Assembly (NCBI GenBank): GCA_003523085.1
Contig: DPHD01000012.1
Location: 33,489 to 55,590 of the forward strand
Direction of reading: 5' to 3'
DNA length: 22,102 nucleotides
Source of the DNA: Oceanospirillaceae bacterium
GTDB lineage: Bacteria > Pseudomonadota > Gammaproteobacteria > Pseudomonadales > Balneatricaceae
The translations under genes and the position numbers were made by a program. The notes below the pieces were generated by a model that saw only the letters and a list, made by a program, of their open reading frames with translations, did not search any database and was not told the origin of the DNA. This document shows, piece after piece, positions 1-7,684 of this stretch (its first letter is position 1; each line of letters starts with the position of its first letter).

Positions 1-69
1 AAACCTCAATAGGTAATTTCCTCTAGAGTATAAGCCAAGATCTCAACATTTGCTAAGCGATGGTTTACC

Positions 70-1038
70 TCACTTAACCAACAAACACGCCACGTTTACG
101 TCACCATGTTGCTCCATCACTGGAGCGGTGGTTTTGCACTGTTCGGTAGCGTTTTGGCAACGCGGGTGAAAGCCACAACCGGTAGGTGGATCTAAAGGCG
201 ATGGGAGTTCACCTATGAGCTTGATGCGCTTGCGTTTGCGCTGGGTATTGGCTTGTGGCGTGGCCGACAGCAATGCTTGCGTGTAAGGGTGCTGTGGGTT
301 GCTGAATACGGCTTCACTTGTGCCTTGTTCTACGGGTTTACCTAGGTACATCACTAACACTTGGTCGGCAATGTGTTGCACTACACTAAGGTCATGGGAA
401 ATGAACACATAGGCTAAGCCTAATTCTTGCTGTAGCTCGATGAGCAGATTAAGTACTTGGGCTTGAATAGATACGTCTAAGGCCGACACGGGTTCGTCTA
501 GCACTACGATTTTGGGCTTTAAAATCAACGCCCGCGCAATGGCAATACGCTGGCGCTGGCCACCAGAAAACATGTGCGGGTAACGATGAAAGTGTTCGTC
601 CCTAAGGCCCACTCGCTGCATCATGGCCAAAACTTGTTCGCGCCTTTGGGCGGCATTCAAGTCGGTATTAATGATCAGGGGTTCTTGCAGAATATCGCCG
701 ACCTTCTGGCGTGGATTAAGTGAACCGAACGGGTCTTGGAACACCATTTGTACGGTTTGGCGTAATTGTTTGGCCACCTGTTTTTGGTTGGCATTGGCTA
801 AATCTATACCATCTAAGGTGAGCTGCCCCGCCGTGGGCTGCTCTATCAGCGTGAGCAAACGGGCTAAGGTCGATTTACCACAACCCGATTCGCCAACCAC
901 GGCCAGGGTTTGGCCTGCATGTAGATCAAAGCTAGCGCCAGACAAGGCCTGTAGGGTTTTGTTGGCTTGCAGTAGACCTGTTTTTACTGTGTAATATTTA
1001 TGTAAGTCCCGTGCTTGAATTAAGGCTTGCTGGCTCAT
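70..1038 (-). CDS. dppF: Dipeptide ABC transporter ATP-binding protein DppF
   Basis: One of the two cytoplasmic ATPases that power dipeptide import through the DppBC channel. The 322-aa product has an ABC domain with Walker A GESGCGKST (about residues 49-57), Q-loop VFQDPFGSLNP, signature FSGGQRQRIAIARAL and Walker B VVLDEP, followed by the C-terminal extension typical of oligo/dipeptide ATPases (GCGFHPRC). That extension carries four cysteines. The reading frame is open further upstream, to 1134, but the ATG at 1038 is preferred: it overlaps the dppD stop as ATGA and gives the N-terminus expected for the family. Last gene of dppABCDF. No terminator is obvious in bases 1-69 after it. Confidence 0.92.
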   Translation of the reverse strand: MSQQALIQARDLHKYYTVKTGLLQANKTLQALSGASFDLHAGQTLAVVGESGCGKSTLARLLTLIEQPTAGQLTLDGIDLANANQKQVAKQLRQTVQMVFQDPFGSLNPRQKVGDILQEPLIINTDLNAAQRREQVLAMMQRVGLRDEHFHRYPHMFSGGQRQRIAIARALILKPKIVVLDEPVSALDVSIQAQVLNLLIELQQELGLAYVFISHDLSVVQHIADQVLVMYLGKPVEQGTSEAVFSNPQHPYTQALLSATPQANTQRKRKRIKLIGELPSPLDPPTGCGFHPRCQNATEQCKTTAPVMEQHGDVNVACLLVK

Positions 1039-2018
1039 GACGTTGCCTCCGCTGGAATAAGTGCGGCCGTATTTAGGGGCAATGGGTAGTGACACAGAAT
1101 CCCTTCGCTTCGTTGCGGTGGTTGCTGACGACATAGGTCTTGCGCGTGATCACACCGCGGGTTGAATAAGCAACCTACCGGGCGGTCTAGCTGCCCAGGC
1201 ACTACGCCGGGTATGGCGTTGAGGGTTTTTTCCTCAGCGTATTCGGGCAAGGCACTCAGTAGTGCTTGAGTGTAGGGATGGCGAGGGTTATTAAACAACT
1301 CAGTCACCGCCCGTTGCTCCACTTGCTGGCCTGCATACTGCACCACCACACGGTCTGCGGTTTCTGCTACCACGGCCATGTCATGGGTGATCAGCACCAG
1401 TGCCATGCCGTTGGCTTCTTGTAGTTCTACCAATAGTTCTAAAATTTGTGCTTGGATAGTCACGTCAAGGGCAGTGGTCGGTTCGTCTGCAATGAGTAAC
1501 TTAGGTTCACAAGCAATCATCATGGCGATCATTACCCGTTGGCTCATGCCCCCAGAAAGTTGGTGAGGGAATGCGGTGAGGCGGGTTTCTGCGGCGGGAA
1601 TACCCACTTTTTTGAGTAGTTCGATGACCTTGGCCTTGTGGCTGCGGCGGCTGCCGCCAAAGTGCTGAGCGAGCACCTCACTAATTTGATAACCCACGTT
1701 AAAACACGGGTTAAGGCTAGTCATGGGTTCTTGAAAGATCATACTAATGTCTTTGCCGATGATGGCCCTACGTTGCTTGGCGCTCATGGTAAGTAAGTCC
1801 TTACCATCAAAGCTCATTGTGTCGGCGGTTACGGTGGCCGTCCATGGTAACAACCCCATTAAAGCCAACATCGCCACAGATTTACCAGAGCCCGACTCGC
1901 CCACAATGGCCACTATGTCGCCGGCATCCAAACTTAAGCTCACCTGATCCACGGCTTTAAGTGAGCCGTGGGCCGTGGCAAACTCTACCGTCAAATTGCT
2001 AATTTCTAACAAAGCCAT
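1035..2018 (-). CDS. dppD: Dipeptide ABC transporter ATP-binding protein DppD
   Basis: Second ATPase of the dipeptide importer, expected to pair with DppF under the DppB/DppC permeases. The 327-aa product shows Walker A GESGSGKS, Q-loop IFQEPMTSLNP, signature LSGGMSQRVMIAMM, Walker B LLIADEPTTALD and the switch histidine in LITHDMAVV. The C-terminal oligopeptide-ATPase extension contains GCLFNPRC plus two more cysteines. From memory, such cysteines bind a [4Fe-4S] cluster in some characterised Dpp ATPases; that is inference here. The stop overlaps the dppF start by 4 bp and the start lies 2 bp after the dppC stop, so translational coupling is likely. Confidence 0.92.
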   Translation of the reverse strand: MALLEISNLTVEFATAHGSLKAVDQVSLSLDAGDIVAIVGESGSGKSVAMLALMGLLPWTATVTADTMSFDGKDLLTMSAKQRRAIIGKDISMIFQEPMTSLNPCFNVGYQISEVLAQHFGGSRRSHKAKVIELLKKVGIPAAETRLTAFPHQLSGGMSQRVMIAMMIACEPKLLIADEPTTALDVTIQAQILELLVELQEANGMALVLITHDMAVVAETADRVVVQYAGQQVEQRAVTELFNNPRHPYTQALLSALPEYAEEKTLNAIPGVVPGQLDRPVGCLFNPRCDHAQDLCRQQPPQRSEGILCHYPLPLNTAALIPAEATS

Positions 2019-2020
2019 GA

Positions 2021-2920
2021 TTAGGATCTCTTCAACTTAGGATCTAGCGCGTCTCGCAAACCGTCACCCATTAAATTTATAGCCAACACCGCCAACAAAA
2101 TAGCAATGCCGGGGAAGGTCACTGTCCAAGGCGCACTCAACATGAGGTCACGATTCTCTGCAATTAAGGTGCCCCATTCTGGCATAGGCGCCTGTGCGCC
2201 CATACCCAAAAATCCTAAGGCAGCAGTGTCCAAAATGGCGGTAGAAAAACTCAATGTGCCCTGCACGATTAACGGCGCCATGCAGTTGGGCAAAATGCTG
2301 ATAAACATCAGCCGTATGGGCCCTGCGCCTGCCACTCTGCTGGCTGTCACATAGTCTTTATTGAGTTCTGACATGGTGGAGGCGCGCGTTAGGCGCACAA
2401 AGTTGGGGGTGTAGGTGATGGCAATGGCCACCATCGCATTCAATAACCCTGGGCCTAAAACAGCCACTAGCACTAGCGCCATTAATAAACCCGGCACGGC
2501 CATAATGGTGTCCATAACCCGCATGATCACCGTTTCCACCCAACCCCCTCTAAAGCCTGCAACTAGACCTAATAAAATGCCAATGGAAGCGGCCATCAGC
2601 ACCACAATGCAGCCAGCAATGAGGGATAAGCGCGCGCCGTGAATAATGCGTGAGAGCATGTCTCGGCCTGCGTAATCGGTGCCTAAAAAGAAGCGCATTT
2701 GGCCACCCTCCATCCATGCTGGAGGAATTTCGGCAAATTCACGGTATTGCTCGGCGGGTGGGTGGGGGCTGATTAAGTCGGCAAATATGGCCATCAAGAC
2801 CACGCCAATAAGGAACATTAGTCCCACTACCGCAGTTTTGCTGGCACTAAAATAAAACCAAAATTCACGCCATTGCTGGCTGCGCACTGAATAAGACGTG
2901 GTCGCTGTTGTGGAAGTCAT
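2021..2920 (-). CDS. dppC: Dipeptide ABC transporter permease DppC
   Basis: Inner-membrane permease of the dipeptide importer, 299 aa, matching the usual family length of about 300. It has an N-terminal cytoplasmic stretch and first helix (about residues 30-50), the OppC-type N-terminal region with FLGTDYAGRDMLSRIIHGAR, then a run of hydrophobic helices. The EAA-like coupling loop is visible as VTASRVAGAGPIRLMFISIL. It forms a heterodimer with DppB that contacts DppD and DppF. It starts 11 bp after the dppB stop and ends 2 bp before dppD. Confidence 0.92.
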   Translation of the reverse strand: MTSTTATTSYSVRSQQWREFWFYFSASKTAVVGLMFLIGVVLMAIFADLISPHPPAEQYREFAEIPPAWMEGGQMRFFLGTDYAGRDMLSRIIHGARLSLIAGCIVVLMAASIGILLGLVAGFRGGWVETVIMRVMDTIMAVPGLLMALVLVAVLGPGLLNAMVAIAITYTPNFVRLTRASTMSELNKDYVTASRVAGAGPIRLMFISILPNCMAPLIVQGTLSFSTAILDTAALGFLGMGAQAPMPEWGTLIAENRDLMLSAPWTVTFPGIAILLAVLAINLMGDGLRDALDPKLKRS

Positions 2921-2931
2921 GATTCAAATTC

Positions 2932-3936
2932 TCAGTGCAAAATACGAGGATTGATAAGCCCGTAGAGCAGATCAACAGTAAGGTTAACGATCATTACACA
3001 GGCAGCAATGAGCAGCAGGCCGCCTTGCACGGCAAAATAATCGCGGCTAAATACAGAAAAAATAATCCACTTTCCAATACCCGGCCAACCAAAGATGGTT
3101 TCCGTAAGTATGGCGCCGGCAAGTAACACCGCCACTTGTAAACCAATCACCGTGGTGACAGTAATCATGGCATTACGTAGGGCGTGCACGGCAACCACTC
3201 GCATGGGTGATAGGCCTTTGGCCTTGGCTGTACGCACGTAATCTTCGCTTAGCACTTCTAACATCGCCGAACGGGTTTGCCGGGCGATGACAGCCAGGGG
3301 AATGGTGCCCAGCACAATGGCCGGCAATACCAAATGGTGTAAGGCCGATTTAAAGGCGCCCTTTTCGTCACTGAGCAAGCTGTCTATGAGCATAAAGCCG
3401 GTGACATGGTCCACTTCAAACAAAAACGACAAACGCCCCGAAACCGGCGTTAGGTTAAGGATATTGGAGAACAGAATAATCAGTAATAAGCCCCACCAAA
3501 AAATAGGCATTGAGTATCCCGCTAGAGACAAACTCATAATGCCCTGATCGATCCAAGTGCCCCGCTTAACCGCGGCAATAATGCCTGCTGGAATACCCAA
3601 AATCACGGCAAATAAAATGGCACATATGGCGAGCTCTGCGGTGGCCGGAAATAACTCAAAAAACTCCTCTACCACCGGCCTGTTGGTAATCAAAGAAGTA
3701 CCCAAGTCGCCTTGTAATACGTCGCCCACATAATTCAAATATTGTTGCCACAAAGGTTTATCAAAACCCATTTGGGCCATGAGTTCGGCGTGACGTTCTG
3801 GCGACACACCCCGCTCACCAGCCAACACCTCTACTGGGTCACCGGGCAAGGCACGAATAAAACCAAAGGCCACCAGGGTGACGCCAAAAAACACGGGCAC
3901 CAACACTAACAGACGTTTGAATAAAAATTTAAACAT
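2932..3936 (-). CDS. dppB: Dipeptide ABC transporter permease DppB
   Basis: Inner-membrane permease, 334 aa, close to the usual 339 of characterised DppB proteins. It begins with the characteristic first helix (KRLLVLVPVFFGVTLVAF) followed by the RALPGDPVEVLAG segment of OppB/DppB proteins. Further helices follow, with the coupling loop DYVRTAKAKGLSPMRVVAVH near residues 230-250. It partners with DppC. It is separated from dppA upstream by 210 bp containing a hairpin and a dispersed palindrome, the only large gap in the operon. The Shine-Dalgarno sequence before its ATG is weak. Confidence 0.92.
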   Translation of the reverse strand: MFKFLFKRLLVLVPVFFGVTLVAFGFIRALPGDPVEVLAGERGVSPERHAELMAQMGFDKPLWQQYLNYVGDVLQGDLGTSLITNRPVVEEFFELFPATAELAICAILFAVILGIPAGIIAAVKRGTWIDQGIMSLSLAGYSMPIFWWGLLLIILFSNILNLTPVSGRLSFLFEVDHVTGFMLIDSLLSDEKGAFKSALHHLVLPAIVLGTIPLAVIARQTRSAMLEVLSEDYVRTAKAKGLSPMRVVAVHALRNAMITVTTVIGLQVAVLLAGAILTETIFGWPGIGKWIIFSVFSRDYFAVQGGLLLIAACVMIVNLTVDLLYGLINPRILH

Positions 3937-3996
3937 AAAGAAATCTCAGAAGAGAAGCATGGAATAATATAAATATTGAGGATAGCAGTTAGGCTG

Positions 3997-4030
3997 AATG
4001 GCTAGGTCTGTGTAAACAAACCTAGCCATT
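3997..4030 (-). terminator. Hairpin in the dppA-dppB gap, possible attenuator or mRNA stabiliser
   Basis: A perfect 11-bp inverted repeat (AATGGCTAGGT at 3997-4007 and ACCTAGCCATT at 4020-4030) with a 12-nt loop. There is no T-run on the minus strand after the stem, so it is not a canonical intrinsic terminator. Its place, after the binding-protein gene and before the permeases, fits a 3' end stabiliser or partial terminator that keeps dppA mRNA above dppBCDF. That role is inferred. Confidence 0.5.
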
Positions 4031-4052
4031 GGGTCTAACTACTCTAAACAAC

Positions 4053-4135
4053 CGTCATTGCGAGCGAAGCGCGGCAATCTATATGGTGAAGGTGCGACCA
4101 TGGAGATTGCGTCCTCGTTCCTCCTCGCAAAGACG
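4053..4135. repeat. Dispersed palindromic element of the CGTCATTGCGAG type
   Basis: An 83-bp imperfect palindrome. The left arm begins CGTCATTGCGAG and reaches GCAATCT at 4074-4080. The right arm holds AGATTGC near 4104-4110 and ends CTCGCAAAGACG (4124-4135). An inner stem pairs ATGGT with ACCAT around 4083-4101. I recognise the CGTCATTGCGAG...GCAATCT pattern from memory as a dispersed intergenic repeat of many bacterial genomes. It lies just past the dppA stop codon, inside the operon. Confidence 0.7.
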
Positions 4136-4146
4136 ACAGGCTAGAG

Positions 4147-5736
4147 TTACTTTAAATCAACACCATCGTAGAAGATGTGGCTGCCTAAAGGATGGACCTT
4201 AAAGCCGGTCACTTCTTTACGTACTGGTTTAAACACTACAGAGTGAGCAATAGTCACCCAAGGCGCTTCTTCTTTAAAGATAACCTGAGCCTTTTCGTAC
4301 AAAGCGGTACGCTCGGCTTGGTCGGTAATCTTCTTGGCTTGACGCAAGGTGCTGTCAAACTCTTCGTTACACCAGCGTGCACGGTTGCCACCACTCTTAG
4401 CCGCATCACAACCTAGCAATACATACATAAAGTTATCTGGGTCACCATTATCACCGGTCCAACCGAGTAGCACAGTGTCATGCTCGCCGTTCTTAGAGCG
4501 CTTCAAGTACTCGCCCCACTCAAAAGTGACGATCTCTGCTTCCACACCCACTTTAGCCCAATCCGCTTGGATCAGTTCCGCCATACGGCGAGCATTGGGG
4601 TTGTATGGACGCTGTACAGGCATGGCCCAGATGTTGGTCTTTAAACCAACCACACCGGCTTCTGCCAACATGGCTTTGGCTTTGGCTGGGTCGTAATCGT
4701 AGTCTTTCACGTCATCGTTGTAAGACCAGATAGTCGGCGGGATTGGGTTTTTAGCAACCGAACCTGCACCTTTAAATACCACGTCCAAGATAGACTGCTT
4801 GTCGATGGCCATGTTCAATGCTTGGCGCACGATCTTTTGGTCAAATGGAGGCTTCTCGGTGTTAAACGCCAAGTAACCTACGTTCAAACCTTCTTGGCGC
4901 ATTAGGTTGATGTCTGGGTCTTTGTCCATGGCTGCCACGTCTGCAGGGTTTGGATAAGGCATCACATGACACTCGCCCGCTTTCATCTTCTGGTAACGTA
5001 CGTTGGCATCGGTAGTGATGGCAAATACCAACTTATCGATATTAGAACGTCCACCCCAATAGTCGTCATGGGCCGTGTAACGGATCATGGCGTCTTTTTG
5101 GTAAGACTTAAATACGAATGGTCCGGTGCCTACTGGTTTGTGGTCAATGTCTTCTTTGTTACCAGAAGCCGCCAATACGTCGCCGTATTCAGCAGACAAT
5201 ACAGAAGCAAAGTCCATCGCCATGTTAGATACAAACGGTGCTTCAGCGTAGTTCAAGGTGAACTTAACCGTGTAGTCGTCTACTTTTTCGATGGACTTGA
5301 GCAAATCGCCCATACTCATCCAACCAAAGTACTTGTAGTCGCCACCCGACACGTCATGGTAAGGATGATCTTCCTTCCACATACGGTTAAAGGTAAACAA
5401 AATATCATCGGCGTTAAAGTCACGGGTTGGCGTGAAGTCTTTGGTGGTGTGGTACTTTACGCCTTTACGTAACTTAAAGGTGTATTCCAAACCATCGGCA
5501 GAAGCTGTCCAAGATTCAGCCAAACCGGGCACAACCTTGGTTGAACCGGCTTCAAACTGTACTAGACGGTTAAACAGTGTTTGTGAAGAGGCATCGAAGG
5601 TGGTACCTGCAGAATAAAGCGAAGGGTTAAAGCCCTCTGGGCTGCCCTCGGAGCAGAATACCAAGGTTTTAGCTTGCGCCGCCCCTGATACCGCGAGTCC
5701 TAGCCCAAGGCTAAGTGCGAGTAGTGTTTTTTTCAT
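4147..5736 (-). CDS. dppA: Periplasmic dipeptide-binding protein DppA
   Basis: Solute-binding protein (SBP_bac_5 family) that captures dipeptides in the periplasm and delivers them to DppBC. The 529-aa product has a Sec signal peptide (MKKTLLALSLGLGLAVSG, cleavage after AQA), then KTLVFCSEGSPEGFNPSLYS, nearly the mature N-terminus of enterobacterial DppA. Other strongly conserved segments are MAMDFASVLS, MPYPNPADVAAM, GLNVGYLAFN, WAMPVQRPYNPNARRMAE and WTGDNGDPDNF. The overall match to E. coli DppA, as I remember it, is strong over the full length. AGGAAATAATAATG supplies a good ribosome site. First gene of the operon. Some DppA proteins also bind haem or act in chemotaxis; nothing here tests that. 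Confidence 0.95.
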   Translation of the reverse strand: MKKTLLALSLGLGLAVSGAAQAKTLVFCSEGSPEGFNPSLYSAGTTFDASSQTLFNRLVQFEAGSTKVVPGLAESWTASADGLEYTFKLRKGVKYHTTKDFTPTRDFNADDILFTFNRMWKEDHPYHDVSGGDYKYFGWMSMGDLLKSIEKVDDYTVKFTLNYAEAPFVSNMAMDFASVLSAEYGDVLAASGNKEDIDHKPVGTGPFVFKSYQKDAMIRYTAHDDYWGGRSNIDKLVFAITTDANVRYQKMKAGECHVMPYPNPADVAAMDKDPDINLMRQEGLNVGYLAFNTEKPPFDQKIVRQALNMAIDKQSILDVVFKGAGSVAKNPIPPTIWSYNDDVKDYDYDPAKAKAMLAEAGVVGLKTNIWAMPVQRPYNPNARRMAELIQADWAKVGVEAEIVTFEWGEYLKRSKNGEHDTVLLGWTGDNGDPDNFMYVLLGCDAAKSGGNRARWCNEEFDSTLRQAKKITDQAERTALYEKAQVIFKEEAPWVTIAHSVVFKPVRKEVTGFKVHPLGSHIFYDGVDLK

Positions 5737-5758
5737 TATTATTTCCTAGGAGGTTACA

Positions 5759-5787
5759 TATAAAACGAAGTCATAAAGACCGTTCAA
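5759..5787 (-). promoter_or_regulatory. Candidate dppA promoter
   Basis: On the minus strand TTGAAC (5782-5787) lies 17 bp before TTTATA (5759-5764), just upstream of the dppA ribosome site. The -35 is good; the -10 matches the sigma-70 consensus poorly. The -35 coincides with the edge of an attC-like segment. Confidence 0.3.
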
Positions 5788-5813
5788 CTGTAAGCTCTAG
5801 GGCTTTGATGCAG

Positions 5814-5844
5814 CAATCGAAATTGTGAAACAGGCCATGTTAGA
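5814..5844 (-). repeat. 31-bp direct repeat, left copy
   Basis: This 31-bp segment recurs at 7685-7715 in the same orientation with two mismatches. Read on the minus strand it covers the stop codon of the 90-aa membrane gene (TCTAACATGGCCTGTT) and about 26 bp downstream. Extended to 5782 it resembles an integron attC site: TTCTAAC (5839-5845, first base off consensus) at one end and GTTGAAC (5782-5788, fits GTTRRRY) at the other, 64 bp in all. The stem pairing is weaker than in the right copy. Confidence 0.75.
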
Positions 5845-6112
5845 AAATGCATAGGCCCACGGCCAACTCAGTCCAAATGACCATTAACACCATGCCTAAT
5901 GCCACCGCGATCACCACACGATATTTGGGCTGAGCCCTTCTTGCAACCAGTACAAACACACTACCAAAGTTGCTTAACAGAACGCCAGCAGCCATAAAGT
6001 CCATTGCTTGCCAGCTCACCTCATCGGTGAAATACATGGCAACCAAGGGCATAAGCAACACCAGCCCCGTGATCATCAGTACCCTGACGAATACGCTTTT
6101 GGCAAACACCAT
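5840..6112 (-). CDS. Conserved 90-aa membrane protein of unknown function
   Basis: A small integral membrane protein with three predicted helices (about residues 8-27, 36-57 and 65-88) and a basic loop RRAQPKYR. The segment PLVAMYFTDEVSW, then DFMAAGVLL and the WTELAVG end, resembles a widespread uncharacterised family of small membrane proteins that I know from other phyla by pattern, not by name. It starts 33 bp after hicB and could be co-transcribed with hicAB. Its TAA stop lies inside the 31-bp repeat. A 12-bp match to its start codon region together with the 31-bp match to its end recur at 7685-7740, suggesting a decayed second copy. Confidence 0.7.
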   Translation of the reverse strand: MVFAKSVFVRVLMITGLVLLMPLVAMYFTDEVSWQAMDFMAAGVLLSNFGSVFVLVARRAQPKYRVVIAVALGMVLMVIWTELAVGLCIF

Positions 6113-6145
6113 TATTTCAGATGACCTCTTTAGTCGCCAATGTTT

Positions 6146-6472
6146 TTATGACAACCGGCTTGAAACCAATCGATTTAAACTAATACCCGATTCAGCGGCT
6201 TGTATTGCTAACATTCGATGACTCTGCGGAGCAATACGAACCATAAATTTTCCACTGAAGCTTTTAGTGGAAATTGACTGGGGGATTTCCTCTCCATTTT
6301 CATTAAGGTCTTTTATGCACTCCTGAACCACACAACGAATTCCTGCCAATGCTGCTTCTGGTGATTCCATAAGCCAGCTCAAGCTAGGAAACTCTGCACA
6401 CAAGCCAACATACTCTTGATCTTCTTCCGACCAAGTTACGCGATAGGTATAACGATCAATTTCTCTAGCCAT
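6146..6472 (-). CDS. hicB: HicB-family antitoxin
   Basis: Antitoxin of the hicAB pair, 108 aa from the chosen start. The N-terminal part (YTYRVTWSEEDQEYVGLCAEFPSLS) is the partially degraded RNase-H-like HicB fold that binds HicA. The C-terminal part (FMVRIAPQSHRMLAIQAAESGISLNRLVSSRL) is a ribbon-helix-helix DNA-binding segment that should repress the hicAB promoter. The frame is open to an ATG at 6493, but the ATG at 6472 gives MAREIDRYTY, a better N-terminus, and overlaps the hicA stop by only 8 bp. The toxin-first order is usual for hicAB. Confidence 0.88.
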   Translation of the reverse strand: MAREIDRYTYRVTWSEEDQEYVGLCAEFPSLSWLMESPEAALAGIRCVVQECIKDLNENGEEIPQSISTKSFSGKFMVRIAPQSHRMLAIQAAESGISLNRLVSSRLS

Positions 6473-6716
6473 TTTGCACCCCGATACGCTCAATTGCTTG
6501 CAAGACTTGCCTTACCTGATACGGCTTTGCCTTGCCCTTTGAACTTTGTATATTTACTCTTGGATCACCTTGCCACGGAGTTTTGTAAACTCGATGGCTA
6601 GAGCCCGACTGTCTAGCTTCACCAAAATACGACTCACAGACCCTGCATAGGTCTTTGAAGCGGATACCCTTTGGGTTATTCCGCATTTCATTGAGGATGT
6701 CTTGATTGGAAGTCAT
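6465..6716 (-). CDS. hicA: HicA-family mRNA interferase toxin
   Basis: An 83-aa HicA/YcfA-like toxin with a double-stranded-RNA-binding-like fold that cleaves mRNA when free of HicB. The conserved core is visible: KGIRFKDLCRVCESYFGE, then GSSHRVYKTPW with the catalytic histidine near residue 41, then GKAKPYQVRQVLQAIE. The length is typical. It overlaps hicB by 8 bp and has its own promoter at 6723-6750. The pair sits in an accessory block of small same-strand genes between core operons, a common setting for toxin-antitoxin modules. Confidence 0.88.
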   Translation of the reverse strand: MTSNQDILNEMRNNPKGIRFKDLCRVCESYFGEARQSGSSHRVYKTPWQGDPRVNIQSSKGKAKPYQVRQVLQAIERIGVQNG

Positions 6717-6722
6717 ACAAAA

Positions 6723-6750
6723 ATGGTACCACTATTGATACTATTGTCAA
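6723..6750 (-). promoter_or_regulatory. hicAB promoter with candidate operator
   Basis: On the minus strand a consensus -35 TTGACA (6745-6750) is followed after 16 bp by TACCAT (6723-6728, four of six to TATAAT), just upstream of the hicA ATG. The spacer holds two exact ACTATTG direct repeats, plus-strand sense, at 6731-6737 and 6740-6746. GGTACC at 6725-6730 is a 6-bp palindrome. These are plausible HicB ribbon-helix-helix operator half-sites; the role is inferred. Confidence 0.6.
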
Positions 6751-6867
6751 GTGGTCTTTTTTTTGACTCAAGTCATGCTAATTCAATAGGTAACGCTCCC
6801 CAAACACACCCGCTACCCATTTAAACTCGCAGTCTCGTCTATCACTTGCGCCCCAGCATCAAAGTGG

Positions 6868-7032
6868 CTACGGATTGGTTGCACCCGGCGCTAGGGTGGG
6901 TGGAGAGTCTGCTTCTAACTTTGCGCGCTCGGCCTTACTGATGTATTTAGGTTTGGTTTTGCTCGCCAATTTGGCGTTGGCTCGTTTGGCTTGGGCCTTT
7001 AAAATTTGAATACCTTTTTTACGACGGTTCAT
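6868..7032 (-). CDS. DUF2986-like small basic protein (54 aa)
   Basis: A short gene that a 60-codon cut-off would miss. It encodes a 54-aa, strongly basic protein beginning MNRRKKGIQILKAQAKRANA and continuing with KPKYISKAERAKLE, the pattern I recall for the DUF2986 family of marine gammaproteobacteria. The C-terminal tail is proline-rich. No function is established. It lies on the same strand as its neighbours, with 178 bp upstream and 151 bp downstream. Its Shine-Dalgarno sequence is weak (GATGAG about 10 nt before the ATG). The identification rests on the RRKK and KYISKAERAKLE segments. Confidence 0.72.
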   Translation of the reverse strand: MNRRKKGIQILKAQAKRANAKLASKTKPKYISKAERAKLEADSPPTLAPGATNP

Positions 7033-7138
7033 ATGTATCTACTCATCTGAAAACAGCAACATACTAACAGTTTAGAGCCGATAACCAAACTGCACCAACT
7101 GCTATTTGCACCCTCTACCATCGCAATCTTAATCACCT

Positions 7139-7158
7139 TTGACGTTAGTTAAGGTCAA
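7139..7158. promoter_or_regulatory. Imperfect 20-bp palindrome, possible operator
   Basis: TTGAC and GTCAA arms bracket a partly symmetrical core (about 14 of 20 positions) in the 178-bp gap upstream of the DUF2986-like gene. I see nothing else in this gap. It could be an operator or chance; AT-rich DNA forms such dyads readily. Confidence 0.2.
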
Positions 7159-7210
7159 TTAATGTAAACTGTAGATCGGGAGCCCTTGAGCGCCCTCTTG
7201 CTGGCCTATG

Positions 7211-7564
7211 TTAACCACCAAACATGGATACATTTAGTTCGACACTATCCCCTAGCCAGTAGGCATATATTGTATGGTCATCTAAGTCATTGCCCGTCAC
7301 ACCATGAACGAGCACAGTCAGGCCTTGCCTGTTTTCATGGAGCCAAGGCACTAAGTCATCAAAGTGCTTAGCAGCAAACAGTATTTGGCAGCTCCACATC
7401 GGGTGTGGGCCCACAGTTTGCTGATGAACGCGACCAATTTTAACACTAAAGCGTTCACCGGCTTGTGCGCATAAAGCTGTTGCTAATACCAAGGTTTTCC
7501 GCTCAAAATAAACATGGGCATGGTAAGCCGCGTGGCAATTCACAGGGCGCTTAATTGTTTTCAT
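7211..7564 (-). CDS. DOPA 4,5-dioxygenase-like protein (PF08883 type)
   Basis: A 117-aa protein matching the small DOPA 4,5-dioxygenase family, whose fungal and plant relatives open catechol rings of L-DOPA. Diagnostic segments are YHAHVYF (His15, His17), IGRVHQQTVGPHPMW (His47, His54), VPWLHENR and LTVLVHGVTGNDLDDHT (His87, His97). The length is normal for bacterial members. The histidines are candidate metal ligands by family analogy. No aromatic catabolism genes lie nearby, so the natural substrate is unknown. AAGAGAAATTTATG gives a moderate ribosome site. It is the gene closest to the relic at 7685-7740. Confidence 0.8.
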   Translation of the reverse strand: MKTIKRPVNCHAAYHAHVYFERKTLVLATALCAQAGERFSVKIGRVHQQTVGPHPMWSCQILFAAKHFDDLVPWLHENRQGLTVLVHGVTGNDLDDHTIYAYWLGDSVELNVSMFGG

Positions 7565-7684
7565 AAATTTCTCTTTTCACCAAGACTCGCCCCCACCTGA
7601 GCGTCAATCCACTGGTATATAAGCACAGTAAGCTACGGCAAACAATGTGCCTAACCGCAGCCACTGAATGCCATAGCGCCGCGC

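Noticed and set aside
4966..5472. 168-codon plus-strand open frame inside dppA
   Set aside because: Antisense to a gene with full-length family match; composition is not protein-like.
7206..7216. Third TAACATAGGCC sequence at the stop of the DOPA-dioxygenase-like gene, resembling the 31-bp repeat start
   Set aside because: The similarity covers only about 10 bases, the 7-mer does not fit RYYYAAC, and no GTTRRRY partner is found downstream.
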